NCBI RefSeq assembly: GCF_016031615.1
Contig: NZ_JACYXC010000001.1
Span: forward strand, 4,464,001 to 4,528,000
DNA: 64,000 nt
DNA from: Streptomyces pactum
GTDB taxonomy: Bacteria > Actinomycetota > Actinomycetes > Streptomycetales > Streptomycetaceae
Direction of reading: 5' to 3'
Part shown: piece by piece, positions 26,059 through 35,829 of the stretch
How positions within the stretch are numbered: the first letter of the stretch is position 1
Layout: every line of letters begins with the position of its first letter
Translations under genes and position numbers: made by a program
Notes under the pieces: generated by a model
Databases searched by the model: none
The model's input: only the letters and a program-made list of their open reading frames with translations
Told to the model about the DNA's origin: nothing

Positions 26059-27903
26059 ATGGGGGAATTCTGGGCCACCGGGCGAGCCGGGACCGATGAC
26101 GGAGCCGAGGGCGCCGAGGCCGGCGGGAGCACCGAGCGTGCCGAGGCCGGCGGGAGCACCGAGGCCACGGGGGGCGCGCGGGGCGGCCGGGACACCGGGG
26201 ACCGGCCGGGCGCGGCCGCCCCCGGCGGGGACGGCACCGGTGCGGTGGCCGCCTCTACGGAGCCCGGGGTGGCCGGTACGCATACCAGCCCGGCCGGTAC
26301 GGAGGCCGGGGCGCCCGGCGGTGCCGGTACGGGGAACGTGGCCGCCGGTGGCGCGGACACCGGTGCGGCCGGCAGCGACCTCCATCTGGACCTCGGCCCG
26401 ATCGGCCGGGCGGGCGGTCTGCGCGCGGGGCTGATCCGCGCGCTGCGGGACGCGGTGCGCGGCGGCCGGCTGGCCCCCGGCACCCGGCTGCCGTCCTCCC
26501 GGAGCCTCGCCGCCGACCTGGGGATCGCCCGCAACACCGTGGCGGACGCGTACGGGGAGCTGGTGGCCGAGGGCTGGCTGACCGCGCGGCAGGGTTCCGG
26601 GACCCGGGTCGCCCCGCGCGTCGTCCCGCCGCCGGCCGCCGCGCCGGCCCCCCGGCCCGCCGGCGGGGCCGCCCGGGCCCGCTACCGCCTCACGCCCGGT
26701 TCGCCGGACGTCTCGGCGTTCCCGCGCGCGGCCTGGCTCGGTGCCGCGCGCCGCGCGCTGACCCGCGCGCCCAGCGAGGCGTTCGGCTACGGCGACCCGC
26801 GCGGCCGCCCGGAGCTGCGCACGGCGCTCGCCGAGTACCTGGCCCGGGCCCGCGGGGTGCGGGCCCACCCCGACCGGATCGTGATCTCGGTCGGTTTCAT
26901 GCAGAACCTCGCGGTGCTCGCCCGGGTGCTCCGGACCCGCGGCGGCACCGCGACGGCCGTGGAGTCGTACGGGCTGGAACTCCACCGCGAGGTGGTGCGC
27001 CGGGCCGGACTGCGGACCGTACCGCTGCCGGTGGACGCGCACGGGGCGCGCACCGGGCTGCTGGCCGGGCTGCCGGAGGTGTGCGCGGTGCTGCTCACCC
27101 CGGCCCACCAGTTCCCGACCGGGGTGCCGCTCCACCCCGACCGCCGGGCCGCGGTGGTGGAGTGGGCCGCCCGTACCGGCGGGCTGGTCCTGGAGGACGA
27201 CTACGACGGCGAGTTCCGCTACGACCGGCAGCCGGTGGGCGCGCTCCAGGGGCTCGACCCCGAGCACGTGGTGTACCTGGGCACCGCGAGCAAGAGCCTG
27301 GCGCCCGGGCTGCGGCTGGCCTGGATGGTGCTGCCGGCCCACCTCGCCGACGAGGTGGCCGCGGTCAAGGCGCAGGGGGAGTGGCAGGCCGGGACGCTGG
27401 ACCAGCTGACGCTGGCGGAGTTCATCGGCTCCGGCGCCTACGACCGCCATCTGCGCGGCATGCGGCTGCGGTACCGGCGCCGGCGGGACCAGCTGGTCCG
27501 GGCGCTCGCCGACCGGGCCCCGCACATCCGGGTGAGCGGGATCGCCGCGGGGCTGCACGCGGTGCTGGAACTGCCCCCGGGCACCGAGCGCCCGGTGGTG
27601 CAGGGGGCCGCCTGGCAGGGGCTTGCGGTGCACGGACTCGCCGACTACCGCTACTTCGGTCCGCCGGCGGACACCGGTGCCGGCGCGGGGCCCGCAACCG
27701 GCGCGGTGGCGCCGGCGGCCGGGGACGCGGGACCGGGGGAGAAGGGCCCCGGGGAGCCGGGGGAGCCCGGGGAGGCCGGGGAGGCCGGGGAAGAGGGGCC
27801 CGTGGAGTGGCGGGACGGGTTGGTCGCCGGCTACGGCACCCCGCCCGATCACGCCTTCACCGGCGCGCTGGAGGCGCTCTGCCGGGCCCTGCCCTCCCCC
27901 TGA
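26059..27903 (+). CDS. MocR/PdxR-type transcriptional regulator (GntR wHTH fused to aminotransferase fold)
   Basis: A 614-residue PLP-dependent regulator. From about residue 108 the order is DLHLDLGPIGRAGGLRAGL, a winged helix (LPSSRSLAADLGIARNTVADAY), then a class I aminotransferase domain with DDYDGEFRYDRQPVGAL. The PLP lysine is in YLGTASKSLAPGLRLAWM. Normal relatives begin with a short segment running straight into DLHLDLG. Here about 95 extra Ala/Gly/Thr/Glu residues, with an internal 30-base repeat, are inserted after MGEFWAT. A second insertion of Gly/Pro/Glu repeats lies near 27690-27800. It is divergent from the AhpD/PEP-mutase operon. The shared 47-base gap contains TGGTCCAT near 26048, like half-sites of this family, and leaves little room for a leader. 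Confidence 0.88.
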   Translation: MGEFWATGRAGTDDGAEGAEAGGSTERAEAGGSTEATGGARGGRDTGDRPGAAAPGGDGTGAVAASTEPGVAGTHTSPAGTEAGAPGGAGTGNVAAGGADTGAAGSDLHLDLGPIGRAGGLRAGLIRALRDAVRGGRLAPGTRLPSSRSLAADLGIARNTVADAYGELVAEGWLTARQGSGTRVAPRVVPPPAAAPAPRPAGGAARARYRLTPGSPDVSAFPRAAWLGAARRALTRAPSEAFGYGDPRGRPELRTALAEYLARARGVRAHPDRIVISVGFMQNLAVLARVLRTRGGTATAVESYGLELHREVVRRAGLRTVPLPVDAHGARTGLLAGLPEVCAVLLTPAHQFPTGVPLHPDRRAAVVEWAARTGGLVLEDDYDGEFRYDRQPVGALQGLDPEHVVYLGTASKSLAPGLRLAWMVLPAHLADEVAAVKAQGEWQAGTLDQLTLAEFIGSGAYDRHLRGMRLRYRRRRDQLVRALADRAPHIRVSGIAAGLHAVLELPPGTERPVVQGAAWQGLAVHGLADYRYFGPPADTGAGAGPATGAVAPAAGDAGPGEKGPGEPGEPGEAGEAGEEGPVEWRDGLVAGYGTPPDHAFTGALEALCRALPSP

Positions 27904-28089
27904 GCGCTGCCGGCCCGGGGGGAGGAGCGGGGGGATTCACCCAACGGAAGACGATGCGGGCGGCCCGGTACGGTCCCGGGGCGGCCCGGACGGGCGGCCC
28001 GGAGGTGGCCCGGACAGGCCGTCCGTACGGGCCGGACGCCGTCCGCACGGGCGGCGGCCGGTACGCACCGGGGCGGTCCCGCGGACGGT

Positions 28090-28581
28090 TCAGCCGGTGA
28101 CGATCCGGCCGTCACGCACCTGGAACCGGTGGACCGGCGAACACCCGATGGACGGGGTGATGAGCAGCTGCACCTTGATGCGCTGCGGGGCCCTGCTCGC
28201 CGTGGAGAACTCGCACACCGCCCCGGACCCGGTGAGCGGGAACCAGAACCAGCTGTCCTTCTTGCCCACCTGCTCGGTGTCCTGGAGCTTCCAGTGGCCC
28301 CGGTCCATGGTGTACGTGGAGAGCCGCACGTTCGCCGCGAGGTCGTCCTGCGTCGAGCGGACCGCGGTGAGGGTGACCCGGAGGTCGTCGCCCAGCGTGC
28401 TGGTGGCGATCGTCCGGGTCTCCGGGGTGGTCCTCGGGGGGTGGTGCCGGCCGGCCTCGGCGGCACCGGCGGCCCCGGCCGGCACCACCCCGACGACGGT
28501 GGCGGCGCCCGCGGCCAGGGCGCCGGCGGCCACCAGGGCCCGCCGGAGGCGGCGCGTTCCGGACTTCTCGGTGTTCTTCAT
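28090..28581 (-). CDS. Secreted protein of unknown function
   Basis: A 163-residue exported protein. A basic N-terminus (MKNTEKSGTRRLRRAL) is followed by an Ala/Gly-rich hydrophobic segment and a likely cleavage site near AGAAEAG. The mature part is a small beta-rich domain (DDLRVTLTAVRSTQDDLAANV, WFWFPLTGSGAVCEF) with two cysteines that may form a disulfide. AGGAGATCACC directly precedes ATG 28581, a very good ribosome binding site, so the longer frame is not used. I do not recognise the family. Confidence 0.8.
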   Translation of the reverse strand: MKNTEKSGTRRLRRALVAAGALAAGAATVVGVVPAGAAGAAEAGRHHPPRTTPETRTIATSTLGDDLRVTLTAVRSTQDDLAANVRLSTYTMDRGHWKLQDTEQVGKKDSWFWFPLTGSGAVCEFSTASRAPQRIKVQLLITPSIGCSPVHRFQVRDGRIVTG

Positions 28582-29030
28582 GGTGATCTCCTGGAGATGA
28601 GAGGGGATCTTCGCTGCGTTCCGCGTAGTCACTCGTTCACACCATTTGTCTCTCTATCAGATGAGACACCCGGGAAGTCCGTTCAGTTGTAGGGCGTGCG
28701 GAGGCTTCCACCCGGTCGGCCCAGCAGCCCACGGTCCGTCAGACCGCTTTCGCGGCGGGAACGTTGTCCGGCCGGGGCGGCCGGGTCGTGCCCGTTCCGC
28801 CGCCGGACCGCGGGGGCCGGGGCGGCGCCGGGCGGTCGTGCCACCCGCGCACCGGGCGTGACGCCGGACGTACGCGCGCACCGGGCGTGGCACCGCGCGG
28901 GGCGACGCGTGGGGTCTCGCGTGGGGTGACACGTGGGGCGACGCGCGGGCGCGTGACACCGGGCCGGACGGCCCCGTCCGCCGGTCAGGGCGCGGAGCAG
29001 GGGGCCGGACGGGCGCGCCCCGCCCGCCGG
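28582..29030. other. Intergenic region with short direct repeats
   Basis: Bases 28582-28690 are AT-richer and likely hold the promoter of the secreted-protein gene. Bases 28845-28970 have repeated GCGCACCGGGCGTG and CGTGGGGYGAC words. CGCCGGTCAGGGCGC occurs twice before 29045. No gene is supported. Confidence 0.5.
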
Positions 29031-29420
29031 TCAGGGCGCCGGGCGCCGCGCGTCCACCTCGATCTCGATCCTCATCCGGGGGTCCGCCAGACCGCACTCC
29101 AGCATCGTGGCGGCCGGCCGCACCTCGCCGAAGGCCCGGCGCAGCACCGGCCAGCACGGCTCGAAGTCCGCGCGGTCGGGCAGCAGGTACCGCACCCGCA
29201 GCACATCGGCGAAGCCGCACCCCGCCTCGGCGAGGGCGGCCGCTATGTTGCGCAGGCACTGTTCCGCCTGCTCCACCACGTCGTCGGAGATGGTCATCGT
29301 GGAGTAGTCGAAGCCGGTGGTCCCGGACACGTACACCCGGTCGCCGTCCACCACGGCACGGGCGTACCCGATCCGCTCCTCGAAGGTGGACCCGCTGAGA
29401 ATCGCTCGCCGTTCGGTCAT
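29031..29420 (-). CDS. RidA (YjgF/YER057c) family protein
   Basis: A 129-residue protein of the RidA family, whose best-known members hydrolyse reactive enamine/imine intermediates released by PLP enzymes. The visible family features are FEERIGYARAVVDGDRVYVSGTTG near the start, EQAEQCLRNIAAALAEAG and VRYLLPDRADF. PRMRIEIEVDARRP at the end keeps the Arg and Glu of the active site. ATG 29420 fits the family length. The ribosome binding site is weak. It stands alone between gene-poor stretches. Confidence 0.9.
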   Translation of the reverse strand: MTERRAILSGSTFEERIGYARAVVDGDRVYVSGTTGFDYSTMTISDDVVEQAEQCLRNIAAALAEAGCGFADVLRVRYLLPDRADFEPCWPVLRRAFGEVRPAATMLECGLADPRMRIEIEVDARRPAP

Positions 29421-29691
29421 GCAGCGAACGCTAGGCGACCGGCGCCCGCTCCGGCGGCGGTCCCGCGGGGGCCGGGCGGGCGGCTCCGGGGCCGGCCCCC
29501 TTGCCCGGCACCGCCCCTGACGGGCCGCCATGCGGGGAGTGTGATACGCGCCACCTCACTCGTCGCGGACACGCCACCCCCGGTCCGTGCGGTGCGCGGT
29601 GATCCCACTACGCTGAGCGCACGGCCCGCCCGGTCACGGCACCGGCGCCGACCGTCGCGGGCGGGGGACGTACCTGTTGGGGGGATGGACC

Positions 29692-30165
29692 ATGGGGAAC
29701 ACGGCAGGCGGCGCGCGGCGGTTGCGCTCGCGCACGGTGGTGCTCGGCGGGGTGGGCATGCTCGCCGCGGCGCTCACCTCCTGCGGCGGAGAGGGCTCCG
29801 CGCAGCAGCAGCCGAGGGAGCCGGACAAGCGCTGCGTCGATCCCAAGAGCTACAACGCGCGCGTGAAGGGCTACCGCATCGTCGACACCGACCGGTGCGA
29901 CATCCGCTGGGACGGCCCCGGAGGCCGCTGGTACTACGACGCCAAGAAGCGCGGAAAGTACGCCGTCGGCGGTCACTTCGACGACGAGGAGAGTTCCGGC
30001 GAGACCTCCGGGGGCTCGTACGACTCGGACCCCACCTCCGGCGGCTACACCTCCGGCGGCTACACCTCGGGGGGCTCCGGATCCGGCGACGGCGGGTCCT
30101 ACGGCGACTCCGACATCGACCGGGGCGGCTTCGGGGGCTCCTCCTCCGGCTCCGGCGGCGGCTGA
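29692..30165 (+). CDS. Lipoprotein with Ser/Gly-rich tail (YgiB-like role suspected)
   Basis: A 157-residue lipoprotein. The signal peptide (RSRTVVLGGVGMLAAALTSC) ends in the lipobox LTSC. A short conserved region follows with paired cysteines (KRCVDPKSYNARVKGYRIVD, then CDIRWDG and WYYD). The tail is low-complexity, built of TSGGY and GGSGSG repeats. The stop lies 18 bases before a glutathionylspermidine-synthase-like gene, so they form an operon. E. coli has a similar pair, ygiB (DUF1190, with a Gly/Ser-rich tail) and ygiC. The analogy rests on order and composition, not on visible homology. Confidence 0.75.
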   Translation: MGNTAGGARRLRSRTVVLGGVGMLAAALTSCGGEGSAQQQPREPDKRCVDPKSYNARVKGYRIVDTDRCDIRWDGPGGRWYYDAKKRGKYAVGGHFDDEESSGETSGGSYDSDPTSGGYTSGGYTSGGSGSGDGGSYGDSDIDRGGFGGSSSGSGGG

Positions 30166-30183
30166 CCCGGGACGGTACCGGCG

Positions 30184-31413
30184 ATGCGCAGACAGACCAT
30201 CACCCCGCGCCCCGGCTGGCAGCAGACCGTCGAGGCCCAGGGGCTCATCTACCCGCTCACCCGGCACCCGGACGGCTCGCTGCGCCCGTACTGGGACGAG
30301 AGCGCCTACTACGTCTTCTCGCTGCCCGAGGTCGAGGCGCTGGAGGAGGTGGTGGAGGAGCTGCACCGGATGTGCCTGGCCGCCGCCGGCCACATCGTGG
30401 AGCACCGCCGCTTCGCCGACCTGGGGATCACCGACCCCGCGCTGGCGGAGCTGATCACCGAGGCGTGGCGGCGCCGCGACGAACTCCCCTCGCTGTACGG
30501 CAGGTTCGACCTGCGGTACGACGGGAGCGGCCCGGCGAAGCTGCTGGAGTACAACGCCGACACCCCCACCTCGCTGGTGGAGGCCGCCGGACCGCAGTGG
30601 TTCTGGATGGAGGACCGTTTCCCCGGCGCCGACCAGTGGAACTCCCTCCACGAACGGCTGGTGGCCGCGTGGAAGCGGCAGAGCCCGCTGCTGCCGCCGG
30701 GCGCGCCGGTGCACTTCGCGCACTCCACCGCCGACGAGCTGGGCGAGGACCTGATGACCGTCGCCTACCTGCGGGAGACGGCCGCGCAGGCCGGCCTGGA
30801 CACCCGGGCGATCGCCATGGAGGAGATCGGCTGGGACCGGCTCTCGGGACGGTTCGTGGACCTGCGGATGGGGTTCATCCGCGCCTGTTTCAAGCTGTAC
30901 CCGTGGGAGTGGCTGGTCCGCGACCGGTTCGGGGACCGGGCGCTGGCCACCCTGGACAACGGCGGCGGCACCGGCAGCACGCTGTGGATCGAACCGGTCT
31001 GGAAGATGCTGCTCTCCAACAAGGCGCTGCTGGCGGTGGTCTGGGAGCTGTACCCGGACCACCCCAACCTCCTCCCGGCCTACCTCGACGGCCCGCGCGA
31101 ACTGGCCCGTACCACGGGCTACGTGGCCAAGCCGCTGCTGGGGCGGGAGGGCTCCGGGGTGACCGTGCACCCGGCCGGGCCCGGCCCGGCGGCCCGCGAC
31201 GAGCCGCCCCGGCCGCCCGGGCCGTCCGGAGCCCCCGACCCCTCCGAGGCGTACTGCTACCAGGCGCTGGCGCCGCTCCCCGCGTTCGACGGCAACCACG
31301 TGGTGCTGGGCGCCTGGGTGGTGGAGGGGGAGGCCGCGGGGCTCGGCATCCGCGAGTCGTCCGGGCTGATCACCGACGAGTACGCGCGCTTCCTGCCGCA
31401 CATCATCCGCTGA
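30184..31413 (+). CDS. Glutathionylspermidine synthase-like ATP-grasp protein
   Basis: A 409-residue member of the GSP_synth family (YgiC/YjfC type): the ATP-grasp synthetase half of glutathionylspermidine synthase, without the amidase domain. The visible markers are YWDESAYYVFSLPEVE, GRFDLRYDGSGPAKLLEYNADTPTS (ATP/Mg site), the EIGW segment, IEPVWKMLLSNKALLAVVW and KPLLGREGSGV. Streptomyces lacks glutathione, so the true substrate is unknown; it presumably ligates an amine to a carboxylate with ATP. A proline-rich insertion (about 31195-31240) interrupts the C-terminal part. It forms an operon with the lipoprotein upstream and ends at a strong hairpin. Confidence 0.88.
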   Translation: MRRQTITPRPGWQQTVEAQGLIYPLTRHPDGSLRPYWDESAYYVFSLPEVEALEEVVEELHRMCLAAAGHIVEHRRFADLGITDPALAELITEAWRRRDELPSLYGRFDLRYDGSGPAKLLEYNADTPTSLVEAAGPQWFWMEDRFPGADQWNSLHERLVAAWKRQSPLLPPGAPVHFAHSTADELGEDLMTVAYLRETAAQAGLDTRAIAMEEIGWDRLSGRFVDLRMGFIRACFKLYPWEWLVRDRFGDRALATLDNGGGTGSTLWIEPVWKMLLSNKALLAVVWELYPDHPNLLPAYLDGPRELARTTGYVAKPLLGREGSGVTVHPAGPGPAARDEPPRPPGPSGAPDPSEAYCYQALAPLPAFDGNHVVLGAWVVEGEAAGLGIRESSGLITDEYARFLPHIIR

Positions 31414-31497
31414 CCCGGTGCGGGGCGCCCGGACCACCGTTCACCCCGCACCCGCCCGGCACCTTCAAGGCCGCTACGGACCCGCACCGCCACGGCT

Positions 31498-31531
31498 CGT
31501 ACGGACCCGCCGGGGCCCGCGGGTCCGTACG
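31498..31531. terminator. Bidirectional hairpin between convergent genes
   Basis: A perfect 13-bp inverted repeat (31498-31510 and 31519-31531) with an eight-base loop. It lies between the GSP-synthase-like gene (+) and the aminotransferase gene (-). Confidence 0.85.
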
Positions 31532-31596
31532 GGTCCCGCCGGGACCCGCGTCACGCCCCGCCGGGACCCGCGGCGGGCCCGTGCCGGAGGGGGCCG

Positions 31597-32802
<1,206 letters not shown>

Positions 32803-32959
32803 CGTGTGCTCCGTTCGGTCTCGCGGCTGACTTGGGGCCATTTCTATCGCCGCTCGGCCGAAATGCGAAGAGACCTTTCAGCTTCGGCGGTGTCCGGCCC
32901 CCGGTGTTCCTTCCCACCCACACCCCGCCGGGCGGCGGGGGCGGCGCGGGCCGCCGTAG

Positions 32960-33062
32960 ACTGGCGCCGCGCGCCGTGACTGGCGAACGTGGAACCGACC
33001 ACGAGGAAGCGGCGCGCGGCACGACCCCCACGAGGTGTCGCCCCGCCTGGGCACCCCGGGAA
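32960..33062 (+). promoter_or_regulatory. ZTP (pfl) riboswitch upstream of glyA
   Basis: Both conserved parts of the pfl motif are present. The first is CGTGACTGGCG at 32975-32985, followed by a short hairpin (CGTGG 32988-32992 with CCACG 32999-33003) and GAGGAAGCGG. The second is the signature CCGCCTGGGCA at 33043-33053. Outer stem P1 pairs GCCGCGCGCC (32966-32975) with GGCGCGCGGC (33011-33020). The element ends about 40 bases before the glyA start codon and its GGAGG. Known pfl RNAs bind ZTP or ZMP and turn on folate and one-carbon genes, and glyA is a frequent target. Whether it works here on transcription or translation is not clear; no terminator stem is obvious. Confidence 0.9.
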
Positions 33063-33099
33063 CACGACCGGACACCAGCCGATCGCCCCGGAGGACGAC

Positions 33100-34390
33100 A
33101 TGACGCTGCCCCATCCCCACCGCCACCCCGCGCTGACCGCCACCGACCCCGAACTCGCCGCCCTGGTCGGAGAGGAAGAGCGGTTGCAGGCCACCACGCT
33201 GCGCATGATCGCCAGCGAGAACTACGTCTCCCGGGCCGTCCTCGAAGCCGGCGGCACGGTGCTCCAGAACAAGTACAGCGAGGGCTACCCGGGCCGCCGC
33301 TACTACGAGGGCCAGCAGGTCATCGACCGCGTCGAGGGCCTGGCGGTGCGGCGCGCCAAGGAGCTGTTCGGCACCGGCCACGCCAATGTCCAGCCCTACT
33401 CCGGCTCCCCCGCCAACCTCGCCTGCTACCTCGCCTTCGCCGCGCCCGGCGACACCGTGATGGGGATGTCGCTGCCGATGGGCGGCCACCTCACCCACGG
33501 CTGGGGGGTCTCGGCCACCGGCACGTGGTTCCGCGGCGTCCGGTACGGGGTGCGCCAGGACACCGGCGTGGTGGACTTCGACGAGGTCCGCGACATCGCC
33601 CGCCGGGAGCGCCCCAAGCTGATCTTCTGCGGCGGCACCGCGGTACCCCGGACCATCGACTTCGCGGCCTTCGGCGAGATCGCCCGGGAGGTGGGCGCGG
33701 TGCTGGTGGCGGACATCGCGCACATCGCCGGGCTGATCGCGGGCGGCGCCCACCCGTCCCCCGTGCCGCACGCGGATGTGATCTCCACCACCACCCACAA
33801 GACGCTCCGCGGCCCGCGCGGCGCCATGCTCCTCGCCCGGGAGCCGGAGAACCTGGGCAAGGCGGTGGACAAGGCGGTCTTCCCCGGACTCCAGGGCGGC
33901 CCGCACAACCAGACCACCGCCGCCATCGCGGTGGCCCTGCACGAGGCCGCCCAGCCCGCGTTCCGCGACTACGCGCACGCCGTGGTGGCCAACGCCAGGG
34001 CGCTCGCCGAGGCGCTGCTGGCCCGCGGCTTCGACCTGGTGTCCGGCGGCACCGACAACCACCTGGTGCTGATGGACCTCACGCCCAAGGAGGTGCCGGG
34101 CAAGGTCGCCGCCAAGGCCCTGGACCGGGCCGGGATCGTCGTCAACTACAACACCGTGCCCTTCGACCCGCGCAAGCCCTTCGACCCGTCCGGCATCCGG
34201 CTGGGCACCCCCGCGCTCACCTCCCGGGGACTGCGCACCGAGCACATGGCGACGGTCGCGGAGTGGATCGACCGCGGGGTGGGCGCGGCCCGTACCGGGG
34301 ACGAGGAGACGCTGGCGAAGATCCGGGCCGAGGTCACCGAGCTGATGGCCGCCCACCCGGCCCCCCGGGCTGCCCACCGCCGGCGACTGA
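33100..34390 (+). CDS. glyA: Serine hydroxymethyltransferase, frameshift near the 3' end
   Basis: A PLP enzyme that makes glycine and 5,10-methylene-tetrahydrofolate from serine, the main source of one-carbon units. GGAGGACGAC precedes the ATG. The motifs are RMIASENYVSRAVLEAGG, NKYSEGYPGRRYYEGQQ, NVQPYSGSPAN, ADIAHIAGLI and the PLP lysine in STTTHKTLRGPRG. NQTTAAIAVAL and GTPALTSRG follow. After VTELMAAHPAP the frame as given reads on through trpS in the wrong frame to 34896. If the C6 run at 34361-34366 had five C, the protein would end GLPTAGD at a TGA (34388-34390), giving about 429 residues. I give that end. The gene is controlled by the ZTP riboswitch upstream. Confidence 0.92.
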
Positions 34391-34423
34391 CCCGCCCGGC
34401 GCCCGCCCCCACCGGGCCGGCCC

Positions 34424-34451
34424 CCCCTCACCGGCACCGGCCGGTGAGGGG
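34424..34451 (+). terminator. Hairpin terminator of glyA
   Basis: A perfect 11-bp inverted repeat (34424-34434 and 34441-34451) with a six-base loop, 33 bases after the restored glyA stop. Its position supports that stop. Confidence 0.75.
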
Positions 34452-34553
34452 CGGGCGCCGGGTTCCCGGGGCCCGCGAGGGGTGCGGGCAACCGGGGCCC
34501 GGGCGGGGCGGGCCCGGGGCGAGGCCGCCGGGGAACCTGAGACAATGGGCGGC

Positions 34554-35618
34554 ATGGCCCTTGACCAGCCCGTCACCCACCAGCACCCGCAGGGGAACGG
34601 CACCGCCGCGCCGTCCCGGCCCCGCGCGCTCTCCGGCATCCAGCCGACCGCGGGCTCCTTCCACCTCGGGAACTACCTCGGTGCCATCCGGCAGTACGTC
34701 GCCCTGCAGGAGAGCCACGACGCCTTCTACATGGTCGTGGACCTGCACGCGATCACCGTGCCGCAGGACCCGGCGACCCTGCGCGAGAACACCAGGGTCG
34801 CGGCGGCCCAGCTGCTGGCGGCCGGGCTGGACCCGGACCGCTGCACGCTGTTCGTCCAGAGCCACGTGCCCGAGCACGCGCAGCTCGGCTGGGTGATGAA
34901 CTGCCTGACGGGCTTCGGCGAGGCGTCCCGGATGACCCAGTTCAAGGACAAGTCCGCCCGGCACGGCGCGGACCGCACCACCGTGGGCCTGTTCACCTAC
35001 CCGGTGCTCCAGGTCGCCGACATCCTGCTCTACCAGGCCAACCACGTGCCGGTGGGCGAGGACCAGCGGCAGCACGTGGAGCTCACCCGCGACCTCGCGG
35101 AGCGCTTCAACGGCCGCTTCGGCGACACCTTCGCCATCCCGGACGCGTACATCGTCAAGGAGACCGGGAAGATCTACGACCTCCAGGACCCGACGATCAA
35201 GATGAGCAAGTCGGCGTCCACGCCGAAGGGCATCATCAACCTGCTCGACGAGCCCAAGGTCTCCGCCAAGAAGATCAAGAGCGCGGTCACCGACACCGGG
35301 ACCGAGATCCGCTTCGACGAGGAGAACAAGCCGGGCGTCAGCAACCTGCTGACCATCTACGCCACGCTCACCGGCACCACCATCGCGGAGCTGGAGGCGA
35401 AGTACCAGGGCAAGGGGTACGGTGCGCTGAAGACCGACCTCGCCGAGGTGATGGCCGAGTGGGTGGCCCCGTTCCGCGACCGGACCCGGGAATACCTGGA
35501 CGACCCCGCGATGCTGGACAAGGTTCTGGCCCAGGGCGCCGAGAAGGCCCGCGCGGTCGCCGGGGAGACGCTGGCGCTCGCCTACGACAAGATCGGCTTC
35601 CTGCCGGCGAAGCGCTGA
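34554..35618 (+). CDS. trpS: Tryptophanyl-tRNA synthetase
   Basis: A class I aminoacyl-tRNA synthetase that charges tRNA-Trp. The product has about 354 residues. The HIGH-like signature is in SGIQPTAGSFHLGNYLGAI. The middle has TYPVLQVADILLYQANHVPVGEDQRQH, and the KMSKS signature is in IKMSKSASTPKG. ATG 34554 (MALDQPVTH) was chosen; ATG 34545 three codons earlier is equally possible, with GGGGAACCTGAGA upstream. A hairpin separates it from glyA, so it probably has its own promoter. Confidence 0.96.
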   Translation: MALDQPVTHQHPQGNGTAAPSRPRALSGIQPTAGSFHLGNYLGAIRQYVALQESHDAFYMVVDLHAITVPQDPATLRENTRVAAAQLLAAGLDPDRCTLFVQSHVPEHAQLGWVMNCLTGFGEASRMTQFKDKSARHGADRTTVGLFTYPVLQVADILLYQANHVPVGEDQRQHVELTRDLAERFNGRFGDTFAIPDAYIVKETGKIYDLQDPTIKMSKSASTPKGIINLLDEPKVSAKKIKSAVTDTGTEIRFDEENKPGVSNLLTIYATLTGTTIAELEAKYQGKGYGALKTDLAEVMAEWVAPFRDRTREYLDDPAMLDKVLAQGAEKARAVAGETLALAYDKIGFLPAKR

Positions 35619-35829
35619 CCAGGGCTGCCGCCCGGTGGCCCGGGCCCGGTGGGGGCCGGGCCGCGGGCCGGGCGGCGGCGGGATGCGTACCGGACCGTGG
35701 CGGCGCCGCCCGGCGGCCGGGGCCGGTACGCGACCTACGGCGGCGACTGGCCGCCGGGGCGGCGCAGCCGCCACACTGACACGGGGTGCAACAGCGGAGC
35801 CCGACCGGGCCACCAGGAGGGAGATCGCA

